Made by a program: the position numbers and the translations under genes
From: Anaerolineae bacterium
Lineage (GTDB): Bacteria > Chloroflexota > Anaerolineae > Aggregatilineales > Phototrophicaceae
Assembly: GCA_025454525.1 (NCBI GenBank)
Contig: JALOOG010000016.1
Location: 1 to 53,761, forward strand
Length of the DNA: 53,761 bases
Direction of reading: 5' to 3'
Shown: positions 34,121-42,833 of the stretch, in pieces
Numbering within the stretch: position 1 is the stretch's first letter
How the letters are laid out: each line of letters begins with the position of its first letter
Notes under the pieces: model-generated
Told to the model about the DNA's origin: nothing
Databases searched by the model: none
The model's input: only the letters and a program-made list of their open reading frames with translations

Positions 34121-34172
34121 CTTTAAGCGTATACTGAATATATCGAGTCGGCCTTTAACAAGGAGTGAGGTT

Positions 34173-34748
34173 ATGTTATTACGTCGGTTGGTCTTGATCG
34201 GGTTGTTGTTGGCCTTGTTGACGATGGGCGCGGCCGCGCAACAAACACGCCGCCATACCGTGCAACCGGGAGAAACCCTTGCGTTGATTGCATCCTATTA
34301 TGGGGTGACATGGCGTGATATTGCCACGGTGAATCAGATTACCAATCCGAATTTGATCTATGTTGGACAAGTGTTGGTGATCCCCGCCGCGGGGACATCC
34401 ACTCCGCCGATCGTTCGGACGTATGTGATCGTAAGAGGTGATACCTTGACCACAATCGCGGAGCGGTTCGGTACGACGGTTGAGGCGATCGTCTCGGTGA
34501 ATAATATCACACGCGGTAGCCGTCTATTCCCCGGTCAAGTATTAAACATTCCGGCGGGGAGTGTCTCTCCTGCACCCACGATCCCGCCGCGTCATACTGG
34601 AACCTATTACGTCGTGCGTCCGGGGGATACCCTCTCGCGCATCGCCGCACATTTCCGCGTGAATATGTATGATCTTGCGGAAGCGAACGGCATTTTGAAC
34701 TTGAATCATATCTATGTGGGTCAATATCTGGTGATCCCCTCTCGCTAA
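34173..34748 (+). CDS. Secreted protein with three LysM domains
   Basis: 191 residues. Signal peptide MLLRRLVLIGLLLALLTMGAAA, then three LysM repeats (about 27-72, 84-128 and 143-190) with typical starts HTVQPGETLALIASYYGV, YVIVRGDTLTTIAERFGT and YVVRPGDTLSRIAAHFRV, each ending in a GQxLxIP-type motif. LysM domains bind the GlcNAc-containing glycan backbone of peptidoglycan. No catalytic domain is attached. The ATG at 34173 has a perfect AAGGAGTGAGG upstream; a longer frame back to 33933 runs inside the previous gene and lacks these signals. Confidence 0.9.
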   Translation: MLLRRLVLIGLLLALLTMGAAAQQTRRHTVQPGETLALIASYYGVTWRDIATVNQITNPNLIYVGQVLVIPAAGTSTPPIVRTYVIVRGDTLTTIAERFGTTVEAIVSVNNITRGSRLFPGQVLNIPAGSVSPAPTIPPRHTGTYYVVRPGDTLSRIAAHFRVNMYDLAEANGILNLNHIYVGQYLVIPSR

Positions 34749-34784
34749 GGTGGATGCGCCGGATTTGCGGATTCAAAAATTAAA

Positions 34785-34807
34785 ACGGGGAGCGATCAAC
34801 TCCCTGT
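34785..34807 (+). terminator. Terminator after the LysM gene
   Basis: ACGGGGAG (34785-34792) pairs with CTCCCTGT (34800-34807, one G-U pair) across a 7-base loop and is followed by TTTGCTT. Confidence 0.65.
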
Positions 34808-34849
34808 TTTGCTTAAAAATGAATAAGAAAAACACGGATTACGGCAATA

Positions 34850-34867
34850 CCCCCTGTTTTTAGGGGG
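34850..34867. terminator. Second hairpin between LysM and P-type ATPase genes
   Basis: CCCCCT-GTTTTT-AGGGGG forms a 6-bp GC-rich stem in the 250-base gap 34749-34998. It may be a second terminator or part of the leader of the ATPase gene. Apart from the two hairpins and the ATPase ribosome binding site, nothing else was recognised in this gap. Confidence 0.4.
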
Positions 34868-34998
34868 ACTTAGGCGTTATTTTCGTTTATTATCTGTGTA
34901 TTCGTGTCAGAATCAATTTCAAAGTATTGTACACATCACCCCCTTTGGGTGGATCGTGTATTATGTTGAGTCGTTAATCGCTAATCAAAGGAGTGTAT

Positions 34999-37821
34999 GT
35001 GATCGCAACCCCTACTACCTCAAAACAAGACCAAGCTGCCCCCGGAGAACATTGGCACACGCTAAGCGTAGAGGCCGTACTCAAAGAAACAGGGGTGGAC
35101 ATCAATCAAGGGTTATCTCCGGCTGAAGTTAAAAAGCGCCTTGAACTGTATAAACCGAATGAATTGGTTGAAAAGCCGCTCAAAAGCCCATGGGCGATTT
35201 TGTGGGAACAACTCACTAACCCCTTAGTGTTATTGTTGATTGGCGCGGCCGGTGTGTCCGCCTTGTTAGGCAAAGCCGATAATGTGATCGCGATCATGTT
35301 GATCGTGGTGATCAATGCCGCGTTAGGCGTGGTACAGGAATATCGTGCAGAGCAAGCGATGGCCGCCCTCAAGAAGATGGCTGCGCCGTTGGTGCGTGTC
35401 CGGCGTGATAATCGGGTCGAGGACATTCAATCACGGGATCTGGTCCCGGGTGATGTGGTGCTATTAGAAGCCGGTAGCATTGTCCCCGCCGATGCACGGG
35501 TGGTCGAATCAGCGAATTTGCGTGTACAGGAGGCTTCACTCACCGGAGAATCGCAACCCGTTGATAAAAGCATCGATATTCTGACCGATCGCAAGGCCCC
35601 GTTAGGCGATCGCTTTAACATGCTCTATATGGGGACTTCCGTCACCTATGGACGTGGGACGGCGGTTGTCGTACAAACTGGCATGACCACCCAATTAGGG
35701 CGGATCGCCGAATTGATCCAAAGTGTGGAAGGCGAAAAAACCCCCTTACAACGCCGGATGGATGAATTAGGGCGCGTGTTGTTTCAGGCCGCGTTGGTGG
35801 TCATGGCGATCGCTTTTGTGGTCGGTATGGTGACCGGGGATGAGCTTCAAGAAGTGTTATTAAACGCGGTTGCGATCGCCGTAGCGGTTGTGCCGGAAGG
35901 TCTGCCCGCCGTGGTGACGATCGCGTTAGCGTTAGGCGCGCAACGGATGTTACGCCGTAATGCGTTGATCCGTAAACTGCCCGCTGTAGAGACTTTAGGC
36001 TCTGTGACCACGATCTGCTCCGATAAAACCGGCACCTTAACCGCGAATCGTATGACCGTCACCGTAATCGATGTCGCTGGCAATACCTCTAAAGTTTCGG
36101 AGATGTCTAATGCGGGTGCAAATTCTTTAATCAGCACCAATGGGACTGGCCTCAATAGCCCGAAAACCGCGCAAGCCTTAGTCTTGATCGGGGATACGCT
36201 CTGCAACGACGCGGTATTACAGGAAAATGACCAAGATAAATCGAAGTTAGACGCGATCGGCGATCCTACAGAGGGCGCGATGGTGGTGGTCTCGGCTCAA
36301 TTTGGGATCAACAAAAACAAGGTCGATAAGTTGTTTGAGCGCGTGGGCGAAGTCCCGTTTGACTCTGGTCGTAAGCGGATGACTACCGCTCATCATCTGG
36401 ACTCGACGCTTCTACGCACCGAAGAAGATCAATACTTAGGCCGTTTGTTGGGGGTAGGGCAAACTGAATACGTGGCCTTCACTAAAGGCGCGGTGGATAG
36501 CTTACTTGCGGTGTCGGAGTACGCCTTTATGGACGGTAAAGTCGTGCCGCTCACGCCGGATTTGCGTCAACGAGTCGAACAGCAAGACGATTATCACGCC
36601 CGTAATGGATTGCGCGTGTTAGGTCTCGCTTATCGTCCGTTTGATGTATTGCCCAAGACTTGGACACCGGAAACGGTTGAACACAGTATGATCTTTGTCG
36701 GGATGGTGGGCATTATCGATCCGCCACGTAAAGAGGTATTTGATGCCGTGGCGATCTGTAAACAAGCGCAGATCCGTCCGGTGATGATCACGGGCGATCA
36801 TCCGTTAACCGCGTTAGCGATCGCTAAGGAATTAGGGATCACGGATGAAAAAGGCAAGGTTTTAACTGGACATGAACTCAACGAAATGTCCGAAGCACAA
36901 CTTGAAAATGTGGTGGGTGAGGTATCGGTGTATGCCCGTGTATCTCCCGAACATAAGTTGAATATCGTGCAAGCGCTACAACGCAAGGGTCAGATCGCCG
37001 CGATGACCGGGGACGGGGTGAATGACGCGCCCGCGCTCAAACGGAGTGACATCGGAGTCGCCATGGGTATCACAGGCACTGCGGTCTCCAAAGAAGCCTC
37101 TGATATGGTGTTATTGGATGACAATTTTGCGACGATCGTGAGCGCTACCGAAGAAGGCCGCACGATTTACGATAACATCCGCCGATTTGTGAAATATCTG
37201 TTGGCAAGTAACACGGGTGAGTTGTTCGTACTCTTGGCGACTCAATTGATCAGCGGTATGACAATCCCGCTCACCACCCTACAAATTTTGTGGATGAACG
37301 TGATCACTGACGGCGTACCCGCGTTAGCCTTAGGCGTAGAGCGCGCTGAAAAAGGCGTGATGCGTCGCGCTCCGTATGCACCGAATGAAAGCCTATTCGG
37401 ACGCGGTTTAGCACGGCATATCCTCTTGGTTGGGTTCTTGTTGGGTGGAACGGGTCTCGCGTTGGGGTATTGGGCTTGGTCGAATAACATCACCGCGGCA
37501 AATGGCGATCCCGCTTGGAATACGATGGTGTTCTTCTTCCTCACGGTGGCGCAAATGGGACATGCGTTAGCGTTACGCTCACATCGTGAGTCTACGTTCA
37601 CTTTGAACCTATTTAGCAACCGTCTGTTGTTGGGCGCGATCGTCTTTACGGTGATTGTGCAGTTGGGTGCGATCTACTTGCCGTTCTTCAACCAATTGTT
37701 TAATACCAACCCGTTGACCGCCGAACAGTTGTTGATCTGCGCGGTGTTAAGCACCGTGGTGTTTGTCGGTGTCGAAATCGAAAAACTGTTGATCCGCCGC
37801 GGCGTGTTCAAACAAGGGTAA
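34999..37821 (+). CDS. P2A-type Ca2+-transporting ATPase
   Basis: A 940-residue P-type ATPase. Cation ATPase N-domain (WHTLSVEAVLKETGVD...), actuator motif LTGESQPV, phosphorylation site CSDKTGTLT, nucleotide-binding KGA (FTKGAVDSLL), MITGDHPLTA and hinge MTGDGVNDAPALK. Ca2+ ligands as in SERCA/PMR1 are visible: PEGLP in helix 4, SNTGE in helix 5 and NVITDGVPALALG in helix 6. Ten helices and usual length. Expected to export Ca2+ (perhaps Mn2+) from the cytoplasm. The GTG at 34999 is chosen because AAGGAG ends 5 bases upstream. It stands alone between hairpins. Confidence 0.9.
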   Translation: MIATPTTSKQDQAAPGEHWHTLSVEAVLKETGVDINQGLSPAEVKKRLELYKPNELVEKPLKSPWAILWEQLTNPLVLLLIGAAGVSALLGKADNVIAIMLIVVINAALGVVQEYRAEQAMAALKKMAAPLVRVRRDNRVEDIQSRDLVPGDVVLLEAGSIVPADARVVESANLRVQEASLTGESQPVDKSIDILTDRKAPLGDRFNMLYMGTSVTYGRGTAVVVQTGMTTQLGRIAELIQSVEGEKTPLQRRMDELGRVLFQAALVVMAIAFVVGMVTGDELQEVLLNAVAIAVAVVPEGLPAVVTIALALGAQRMLRRNALIRKLPAVETLGSVTTICSDKTGTLTANRMTVTVIDVAGNTSKVSEMSNAGANSLISTNGTGLNSPKTAQALVLIGDTLCNDAVLQENDQDKSKLDAIGDPTEGAMVVVSAQFGINKNKVDKLFERVGEVPFDSGRKRMTTAHHLDSTLLRTEEDQYLGRLLGVGQTEYVAFTKGAVDSLLAVSEYAFMDGKVVPLTPDLRQRVEQQDDYHARNGLRVLGLAYRPFDVLPKTWTPETVEHSMIFVGMVGIIDPPRKEVFDAVAICKQAQIRPVMITGDHPLTALAIAKELGITDEKGKVLTGHELNEMSEAQLENVVGEVSVYARVSPEHKLNIVQALQRKGQIAAMTGDGVNDAPALKRSDIGVAMGITGTAVSKEASDMVLLDDNFATIVSATEEGRTIYDNIRRFVKYLLASNTGELFVLLATQLISGMTIPLTTLQILWMNVITDGVPALALGVERAEKGVMRRAPYAPNESLFGRGLARHILLVGFLLGGTGLALGYWAWSNNITAANGDPAWNTMVFFFLTVAQMGHALALRSHRESTFTLNLFSNRLLLGAIVFTVIVQLGAIYLPFFNQLFNTNPLTAEQLLICAVLSTVVFVGVEIEKLLIRRGVFKQG

Positions 37822-37831
37822 ATGATATAAG

Positions 37832-37860
37832 CGGGGCGATCGGAGCGTCTGATCGCCCCG
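37832..37860. terminator. Hairpin after the Ca2+ ATPase gene
   Basis: CGGGGCGATC (37832-37841) and GATCGCCCCG (37851-37860) form a perfect 10-bp stem with a 9-base loop. There is no U tract. Confidence 0.6.
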
Positions 37861-37880
37861 GCCTCCCAAAGGCATGAAGC

Positions 37881-37942
37881 ACACAAAGAGCCACCAATTG
37901 ACTTCTGGGTGTCCTTTGTGTCTTTGCAGCGAATTTCGCTGC
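37881..37942. repeat. Two consecutive inverted repeats upstream of htpX
   Basis: A long imperfect hairpin (ACACAAAG 37881-37888 with CTTTGTGT 37914-37921, plus inner CACC/GGTG) is followed directly by GCAGCGAA-T-TTCGCTGC (37926-37942). The base use differs from the coding neighbours. It could be a dispersed intergenic repeat, or a structured leader of htpX, whose start lies 35 bases on. Confidence 0.4.
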
Positions 37943-37976
37943 CTACAATCGTACTGTAGAAGGAGGAATCAATAAG

Positions 37977-38858
37977 ATGAATAACAACGTAAAAACCGTT
38001 TTACTGTTAGGTGGTCTGACTGGTCTGATGTTGTTGATCGGGTCTGCCCTTGGCGGGCGGGCAGGGATGATCTTCGCGTTTATTTTCGCGGTGGTTATCA
38101 ACATGGGGGCATGGTGGTTTTCTGGGAGCATCGCGTTACGTTTAAGCGGCGCGAAAGAGGTCTCTCCCGGTGAAGCACCAGAACTTCATCGTATGGTGGA
38201 AGGGCTGGCACAACGCGCTAACCTTCCGAAACCGAAAGTGTGCATCATCCAAAGTCCGATGCCGAATGCGTTCGCTACCGGACGAGATCCCAAAAATGGC
38301 GCGGTTGCTGTCACTACTGGCATCATGGATCTCTTAAATCGGGATGAATTAGCCGGGGTGATCGCTCATGAATTGGCTCACATCAAAAACCGCGATACCT
38401 TGATCTCTAGTGTGGCGGCGACGATCGCCGGTGCGATCACCATGATCGCCGATATGGTGATGTGGAGCATGATTTTTGGTGGTTTTGGGGGCGATGATGA
38501 AGATAACGGTATGGCCGGCGTGGTCGGTGGGATCTTCATGATCATTCTTGCGCCGATCGCGGCGTTGTTGATCCAAATGGCGATCTCGCGTTCGCGTGAA
38601 TTTGTGGCCGATCAAGGCGGTGCGGAGATCTTAGGGGATCCGATGCCTTTGGCTAATGCTTTACGCAAGCTAGAATCATGGTCACAGGGCGCACATCATG
38701 CCCACGTTCAAGACGTAAAACCCGCCGTGTCACATCTGTACATTGTGCCGGGCATGAGTGGTGGTTTAGCCGGGTTGTTCCGCACGCATCCGCCCACAGA
38801 ACAACGAGTCGAACGACTTGAAGCGTTAAGTCGGAATGCCGTTATCCAAAAAATCTAA
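37977..38858 (+). CDS. htpX: HtpX-like M48 membrane zinc metalloprotease
   Basis: 293 residues. Two N-terminal membrane helices (about 7-25 and 28-52), the zinc motif AGVIAHELAHIKNRD (HExxH near residue 128) and a downstream Glu ligand in SRSREFVADQGGAE. Two more hydrophobic stretches (about 142-160 and 183-200) flank an acidic loop GGDDEDNG. The C-terminal RTHPPTEQRVERLEAL is typical of M48B. It degrades damaged or misfolded membrane proteins. AGGAGG precedes the ATG by 11-12 bases. The next gene, a zinc-ribbon protein, starts 36 bases later on the same strand. Confidence 0.93.
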   Translation: MNNNVKTVLLLGGLTGLMLLIGSALGGRAGMIFAFIFAVVINMGAWWFSGSIALRLSGAKEVSPGEAPELHRMVEGLAQRANLPKPKVCIIQSPMPNAFATGRDPKNGAVAVTTGIMDLLNRDELAGVIAHELAHIKNRDTLISSVAATIAGAITMIADMVMWSMIFGGFGGDDEDNGMAGVVGGIFMIILAPIAALLIQMAISRSREFVADQGGAEILGDPMPLANALRKLESWSQGAHHAHVQDVKPAVSHLYIVPGMSGGLAGLFRTHPPTEQRVERLEALSRNAVIQKI

Positions 38859-38894
38859 CCCATTAGATAACCAAAATGAGAGGATCACAACCTA

Positions 38895-39254
38895 ATGAAA
38901 TGCCCAGTATGTAATGTAGACTTACGGATTAGCGATAAACATGGTGTTGAGATCGATTATTGCCCGCAATGTCGGGGGATCTGGTTAGACCGCGGCGAAT
39001 TAGAGAAGATCATGCAAAAATCGATCAACGATGAGTCGCAACGCTTCAACGATTACAGCCGCGATGAATACAAACGCAAAAACGAATACCCGCCGATGGA
39101 AGAACCGCGTTATGAGGATCGCCGTCGGTATGAGGATGATCGCCGCCGCTACGATGAGGATGATACCGATCATCGCCGTCGTGGGCATGACGATGATCAC
39201 TACAAACGCAATCGTAAAAAGTCGATCCTTGAGGACATCTTCGACATCTTCTAA
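38895..39254 (+). CDS. TFIIB-type zinc-ribbon protein with charged tail
   Basis: 119 residues. An N-terminal zinc ribbon (MKCPVCNVDLRI...DYCPQCRGIWLDRGELEKIM) of the zf-TFIIB family, then an almost wholly charged tail (many Arg-Arg-Tyr-Glu/Asp repeats such as RRYEDDRRRYDEDD) and an end KKSILEDIFDIF. Function unknown in the family. It lies 36 bases after htpX and is followed by a strong hairpin, so the two genes likely form a transcript. Confidence 0.85.
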   Translation: MKCPVCNVDLRISDKHGVEIDYCPQCRGIWLDRGELEKIMQKSINDESQRFNDYSRDEYKRKNEYPPMEEPRYEDRRRYEDDRRRYDEDDTDHRRRGHDDDHYKRNRKKSILEDIFDIF

Positions 39255-39269
39255 AGTCAGCAAACCAAT

Positions 39270-39294
39270 AGGGCGGATCAACTTGATCCGCCCT
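39270..39294 (+). terminator. Terminator after the htpX/zinc-ribbon unit
   Basis: AGGGCGGATC (39270-39279) and GATCCGCCCT (39285-39294) form a perfect 10-bp stem with an AACTT loop, followed by GTGATTTTG. Confidence 0.75.
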
Positions 39295-39323
39295 GTGATT
39301 TTGTGGCGATTCCGGCGGGCTAA

Positions 39324-39332
39324 TGCTATACT
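39324..39332 (+). promoter_or_regulatory. Extended -10 directly before murF-alr (leaderless start)
   Basis: TGC-TATACT ends 6 bases before the ATG at 39339. A normal start site would fall on or next to the ATG itself. There is no ribosome binding site in the intervening GCCCAT. Confidence 0.5.
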
Positions 39333-39338
39333 GCCCAT

Positions 39339-41888
39339 ATGATTAGCTTATACGACATCCTTGAATTTGCGAACGGACAACTGTTCGGTGAACCCGCGGC
39401 ACAAATTTTCACCGATTTTTGTCTAGATCCCGCCCAAGCCGGGCCGAATTTGCTGTTTGTCACCCTCAAAAACGATTGGGGCGATACCTATCGTTATATG
39501 GAGGAAGTGATCAAACAAGGCGTTTCCGGCATTTTATGTATGCGCGCTCCAGAATGTGATACTTCTGGAGTCTCGGTGATCCTCGTGCGTGATACCACTA
39601 TTGCGTTGATGATGTGGGCGCAACAGATCCTTGCCAAAGTCGGCGCAAAAACGATCGCGGTGAGTGGATCCTCCGGAAAATCAACCACTGTCACCGCGAT
39701 CACGCATGTCTTAGAGACTCGCTATCGGGTGTTGGGCAGTGACCCCAACTTGATCGATAACCGCCTGAGTGTGCCGTTGTCATTGGCTAAGCTCAAACCG
39801 GAACATCAATTTGTCGTGATGCGTTTTGGCACCACCCAACCGGGCGAAATGGCGGCGATGCTTCAGGCCACACAACCCCAAGTCGGCGCGGTCTTAACGG
39901 TAGATCACACCCATACCGATTATTTTCAATCGATTGAACAAGTGGCGGCGGAAAAAAAGCAGCTTCTTGAATATCTTTCACCCAATGGACTCGCGATCCT
40001 CAATTATGATGATGACCGCGTGCGCTCCCTCAATTCCGATTTACGCACACGAGTCGCGACGATTGGAGTCGAAAGCTTCGGCGCGAATTTGATGGCCTAT
40101 AACGTGGTGGTCAAACCTGAAGGCACAGGATTTGATCTCCGCTATGGGGGTGAGCGTTACGTCGGACGTTGGATTCCGTTGTTAGGAAAACATCAGTTAT
40201 ACAGCGTGTTGGCCGCATTATCGGTTGGCATCCACTATGGCATCAGCATTGAGGACGGTTTACGCGCCTTGACTCGACTCGCCCCGTTAGCGGGTCGCAT
40301 GAACCCATTGAGCGGGATCAACGATAGCATCTTGATCGATGACACGCATAGCGCCACGCCCCAAGCGACTTTGGCCGCGTTGGATTGGTTGGCCCGCGTG
40401 CGTGATCCTCATCAACGGGTGATCTTTATCTTAGGGGATATGGATCACCTTGGCACGCAAAGCCAGGTAGAACATCGTATGATCGGTCAGCGCGTGGCCG
40501 AGATCGCCGATGTGCTGCTCACCGAAGGGGCCGAGGCGGCCGCGGCCGGACGTGCTGCCCTAGACGCGGGGATGGATAATCGCTCCATTTATACCACCTA
40601 TAGCACACAAGACATTGTGAGCGCGCTTTTGAATCGTTACCACCTCACTTCCGATGATATTGTCTTAGTAAAAGGCGGTGCATCGATGCGGATGGAACGA
40701 GTCGTGGCCGCTTTGATGAAAGACACCCGCGATACCTCTAAACTGGTACGTCAAGATCTGCCAGATCGGGTTGATGATCTGTTTCAGCCGGCTCGCCCCA
40801 GTTGGATCGAGATTGATACCCAAATCATCGCCCATAATACCCGCGCCATAAAAGACTGGATCGGCGATCAAGTGATGTTGATGGCCGTGGTCAAAGCGGA
40901 TGCGTATGGACATGGCGCGGTGATCGCGAGTCAGACCGCGCTTCTTAATGGCGCGGAGTATCTCGCTGTGGCCAATGTACAAGAAGCGATCGAATTGCGT
41001 GACGCGGGCATTATCGCGCCGATCTTGATCCTAAGTTACACGCCGGCCTACTTGGTGCGACAAATGATCCGCCAAGATTTGACCGTGACGATGTACGATC
41101 TGGACATGGCCCGCGCCTATGATCGGGCGGCCCGTGAGATCGGCGGTAAATTGCGTGTGCATGTCAAAATTGACACGGGACTCGGTCGCTTAGGGGTGAT
41201 GCCGAATGATACCTTGATGTTATTCCGGCATTTGTACACCTTGAAGCATATTGAAATTGAAGGCATTTACACTCATTTTTCCTCCGCCGATAGCGATCCT
41301 GATTACACCGCTGAACAGGTGAATGTGTTCAAAAATGTCGTCCGTCCCTTGCGTGCGGGGGGATTTAACTTTAAATATGTTCACGCCGCCAATAGCGCCG
41401 GCACACTCACCGCCCAAGAAAATCACTTTAACATGGTGCGCGTGGGAGCGGCATTATATGGATTGCATCCGTCGTCTTTAGTCCGCTTGCCGAAACAATT
41501 TCGATCGGCGCTCACTTGGAAAACGGTGATCGCACAAGTTAAAACCTTACCGCCTGATCATGCGGTTGGTTATGGCAATACGTACTACACGCAACAAGAA
41601 GAACGAGTCGCGATCATCCCAGTCGGTTATGCCGATGGGTATCGTCGTTCTCCGAATTGGGGTGTCGCGTTGATCCATGGCAAACGCGCCCCGATTGTGG
41701 GACGAGTCAGCATGGAAAAGACGATCTTAAATGTTACCCATATCCCGGATGTGTCGATTGGTGATGAAGTGGTCTTACTAGGACGACAAGGGGATGATGA
41801 GATCACCGCCGACGAGATCGCGGCCCGTCTTGGCACGATCAATTATGAGGTGGTCTGTGATATTTTGCCGCGTGTCCCACGTCGATAA
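39339..41888 (+). CDS. MurF-like Mur ligase fused to alanine racemase
   Basis: 849 residues. The MurF-like half (1-465) has SGSSGKSTTVT (P-loop), NRLSVPLSLA, RFGTTQPGEMA, VDHTHTDYF and DDTHSATPQATLAAL. The racemase half (about 480-849) has MAVVKADAYGHG (PLP lysine), KIDTGLGRLGV, HAANSAGTL, RVGAALYGLHP, VGYGNTYY (catalytic Tyr region) and VGYADGYRRSPNWG. The layout matches MurF-Alr fusions known from Bacteroidota. The racemase makes D-Ala and the ligase would attach D-Ala-D-Ala to the UDP-MurNAc peptide. Several ligase motifs are altered (EMG to MRFG, DxYNANP to DDTHSATP), so activity is less certain. A leaderless transcript is likely. Confidence 0.88.
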   Translation: MISLYDILEFANGQLFGEPAAQIFTDFCLDPAQAGPNLLFVTLKNDWGDTYRYMEEVIKQGVSGILCMRAPECDTSGVSVILVRDTTIALMMWAQQILAKVGAKTIAVSGSSGKSTTVTAITHVLETRYRVLGSDPNLIDNRLSVPLSLAKLKPEHQFVVMRFGTTQPGEMAAMLQATQPQVGAVLTVDHTHTDYFQSIEQVAAEKKQLLEYLSPNGLAILNYDDDRVRSLNSDLRTRVATIGVESFGANLMAYNVVVKPEGTGFDLRYGGERYVGRWIPLLGKHQLYSVLAALSVGIHYGISIEDGLRALTRLAPLAGRMNPLSGINDSILIDDTHSATPQATLAALDWLARVRDPHQRVIFILGDMDHLGTQSQVEHRMIGQRVAEIADVLLTEGAEAAAAGRAALDAGMDNRSIYTTYSTQDIVSALLNRYHLTSDDIVLVKGGASMRMERVVAALMKDTRDTSKLVRQDLPDRVDDLFQPARPSWIEIDTQIIAHNTRAIKDWIGDQVMLMAVVKADAYGHGAVIASQTALLNGAEYLAVANVQEAIELRDAGIIAPILILSYTPAYLVRQMIRQDLTVTMYDLDMARAYDRAAREIGGKLRVHVKIDTGLGRLGVMPNDTLMLFRHLYTLKHIEIEGIYTHFSSADSDPDYTAEQVNVFKNVVRPLRAGGFNFKYVHAANSAGTLTAQENHFNMVRVGAALYGLHPSSLVRLPKQFRSALTWKTVIAQVKTLPPDHAVGYGNTYYTQQEERVAIIPVGYADGYRRSPNWGVALIHGKRAPIVGRVSMEKTILNVTHIPDVSIGDEVVLLGRQGDDEITADEIAARLGTINYEVVCDILPRVPRR

Positions 41889-41917
41889 GGGTTTTTCAAA
41901 AACACGCGGTTTTGATC

Positions 41918-41946
41918 TTGTCATGAATGTTAGACACTGCTATACT
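41918..41946 (+). promoter_or_regulatory. Promoter of the tRNA-Thr gene
   Basis: TTGTCA (41918-41923), a 17-base spacer and TGC-TATACT (-10 at 41941-41946), 13 bases before the tRNA. Confidence 0.65.
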
Positions 41947-41958
41947 TTAAGAGTCAAT

Positions 41959-42030
41959 GCCACCCTAGCTCAACGGCAGAGCAACCGCTTCGTAAGCGGT
42001 AGGTTATGGGTTCAAATCCCATGGGTGGCT
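41959..42030 (+). tRNA. tRNA-Thr (anticodon CGT)
   Basis: A cloverleaf of 72 bases. The acceptor stem is GCCACCC/GGGTGGC with discriminator T. The D arm is GCTC...GAGC, the anticodon arm ACCGC-TTCGTAA-GCGGT gives anticodon CGT (codon ACG), and the T arm is ATGGG-TTCAAAT-CCCAT. CCA is not encoded. It is single, with its own promoter and a downstream hairpin. Confidence 0.96.
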
Positions 42031-42038
42031 TTTTTCGT

Positions 42039-42058
42039 ACCTGCGTCCCACCGCAGGT
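42039..42058 (+). terminator. Hairpin after tRNA-Thr
   Basis: ACCTGCG (42039-42045) pairs with CGCAGGT (42052-42058), followed by TTTATGTT. A T6 run also lies between the tRNA and the hairpin. Confidence 0.65.
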
Positions 42059-42084
42059 TTTATGTTGTTAGGCGGGAGTAGACG

Positions 42085-42720
42085 ATGGGTGATTCCAAAA
42101 TGACCTTTACGATTGCCGTGGCCGGAGGTACAGGTTCAGGAAAAACCACCGTCTCCAACGCCTTGTTAGAGCGGATTGGCAGCGAACATATTGCTTACAT
42201 CCCCCATGACGCTTATTATAAAGACCTCACACACCTTGACCCCACCCAACGCTCCACGATCAATTTTGACCACCCGAACTCGCTTGACACTGAACTGATG
42301 ATCCAACATCTTCGCGCCCTACAAAATCAACAACCTGTCGAAATTCCGATCTATGACTTTACCACCGATCGACGCACAGAACAGACGATCACCGTCTTAC
42401 CAAACCCGATTATTTTGGTGGAAGGGATCTTGATCTTCTCTGAACCGGAATTACGCAAATTGTTTGACATCAAGATCTTTGTCGATACCGATGCAGACAT
42501 CCGGTTTATCCGTCGTTTGAAACGCGATATTCTCGAACGTGGCCGGAGTGTGGAATCGGTGATCTCGCAATATCTCAATACCGTGCGCCCGATGCACACC
42601 GAATTTGTGGAGCCGAGTCGCCGTTATGCGGATGTGATCATCCCAGAAGGGGGGTATAACACCGTGGCGATCGATATGGTTGCGGATCGCGTGCGTGCAA
42701 TGATCCAACAACGTCGCTGA
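42085..42720 (+). CDS. udk: Uridine kinase
   Basis: A 211-residue P-loop kinase converting uridine/cytidine to UMP/CMP (pyrimidine salvage). Walker A AGGTGSGKTTVS (about 12-23), HDAYYKDL, INFDHPNSLDTELM, IPIYDFTTDRRTE, ILVEGILIFSEPELR, and the lid region RRLKRDILERGRSVESVISQY. The ATG at 42085 has GGGAG 6 bases upstream; an internal ATG at 42100 is a less likely start. It follows the tRNA terminator. Confidence 0.94.
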   Translation: MGDSKMTFTIAVAGGTGSGKTTVSNALLERIGSEHIAYIPHDAYYKDLTHLDPTQRSTINFDHPNSLDTELMIQHLRALQNQQPVEIPIYDFTTDRRTEQTITVLPNPIILVEGILIFSEPELRKLFDIKIFVDTDADIRFIRRLKRDILERGRSVESVISQYLNTVRPMHTEFVEPSRRYADVIIPEGGYNTVAIDMVADRVRAMIQQRR

Positions 42721-42833
42721 TCGGATGAGTATTGCGTAACAATTCGTTAAACACCTGCTAAAGATTCATACAATCGCGGTCAAGCTATGATAACCTCAGG
42801 ATGCTTTGACATCCACAATCAGAGGTTTTCATC

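Noticed and set aside
33933-34172. Long N-terminal extension of the LysM protein
   Set aside because: It overlaps the preceding gene; the ATG at 34173 has a perfect ribosome binding site and begins a signal peptide.
41794-42081. Open frame across the tRNA-Thr gene
   Set aside because: It covers the end of murF-alr and the whole tRNA; no ribosome binding site or protein-like sequence.
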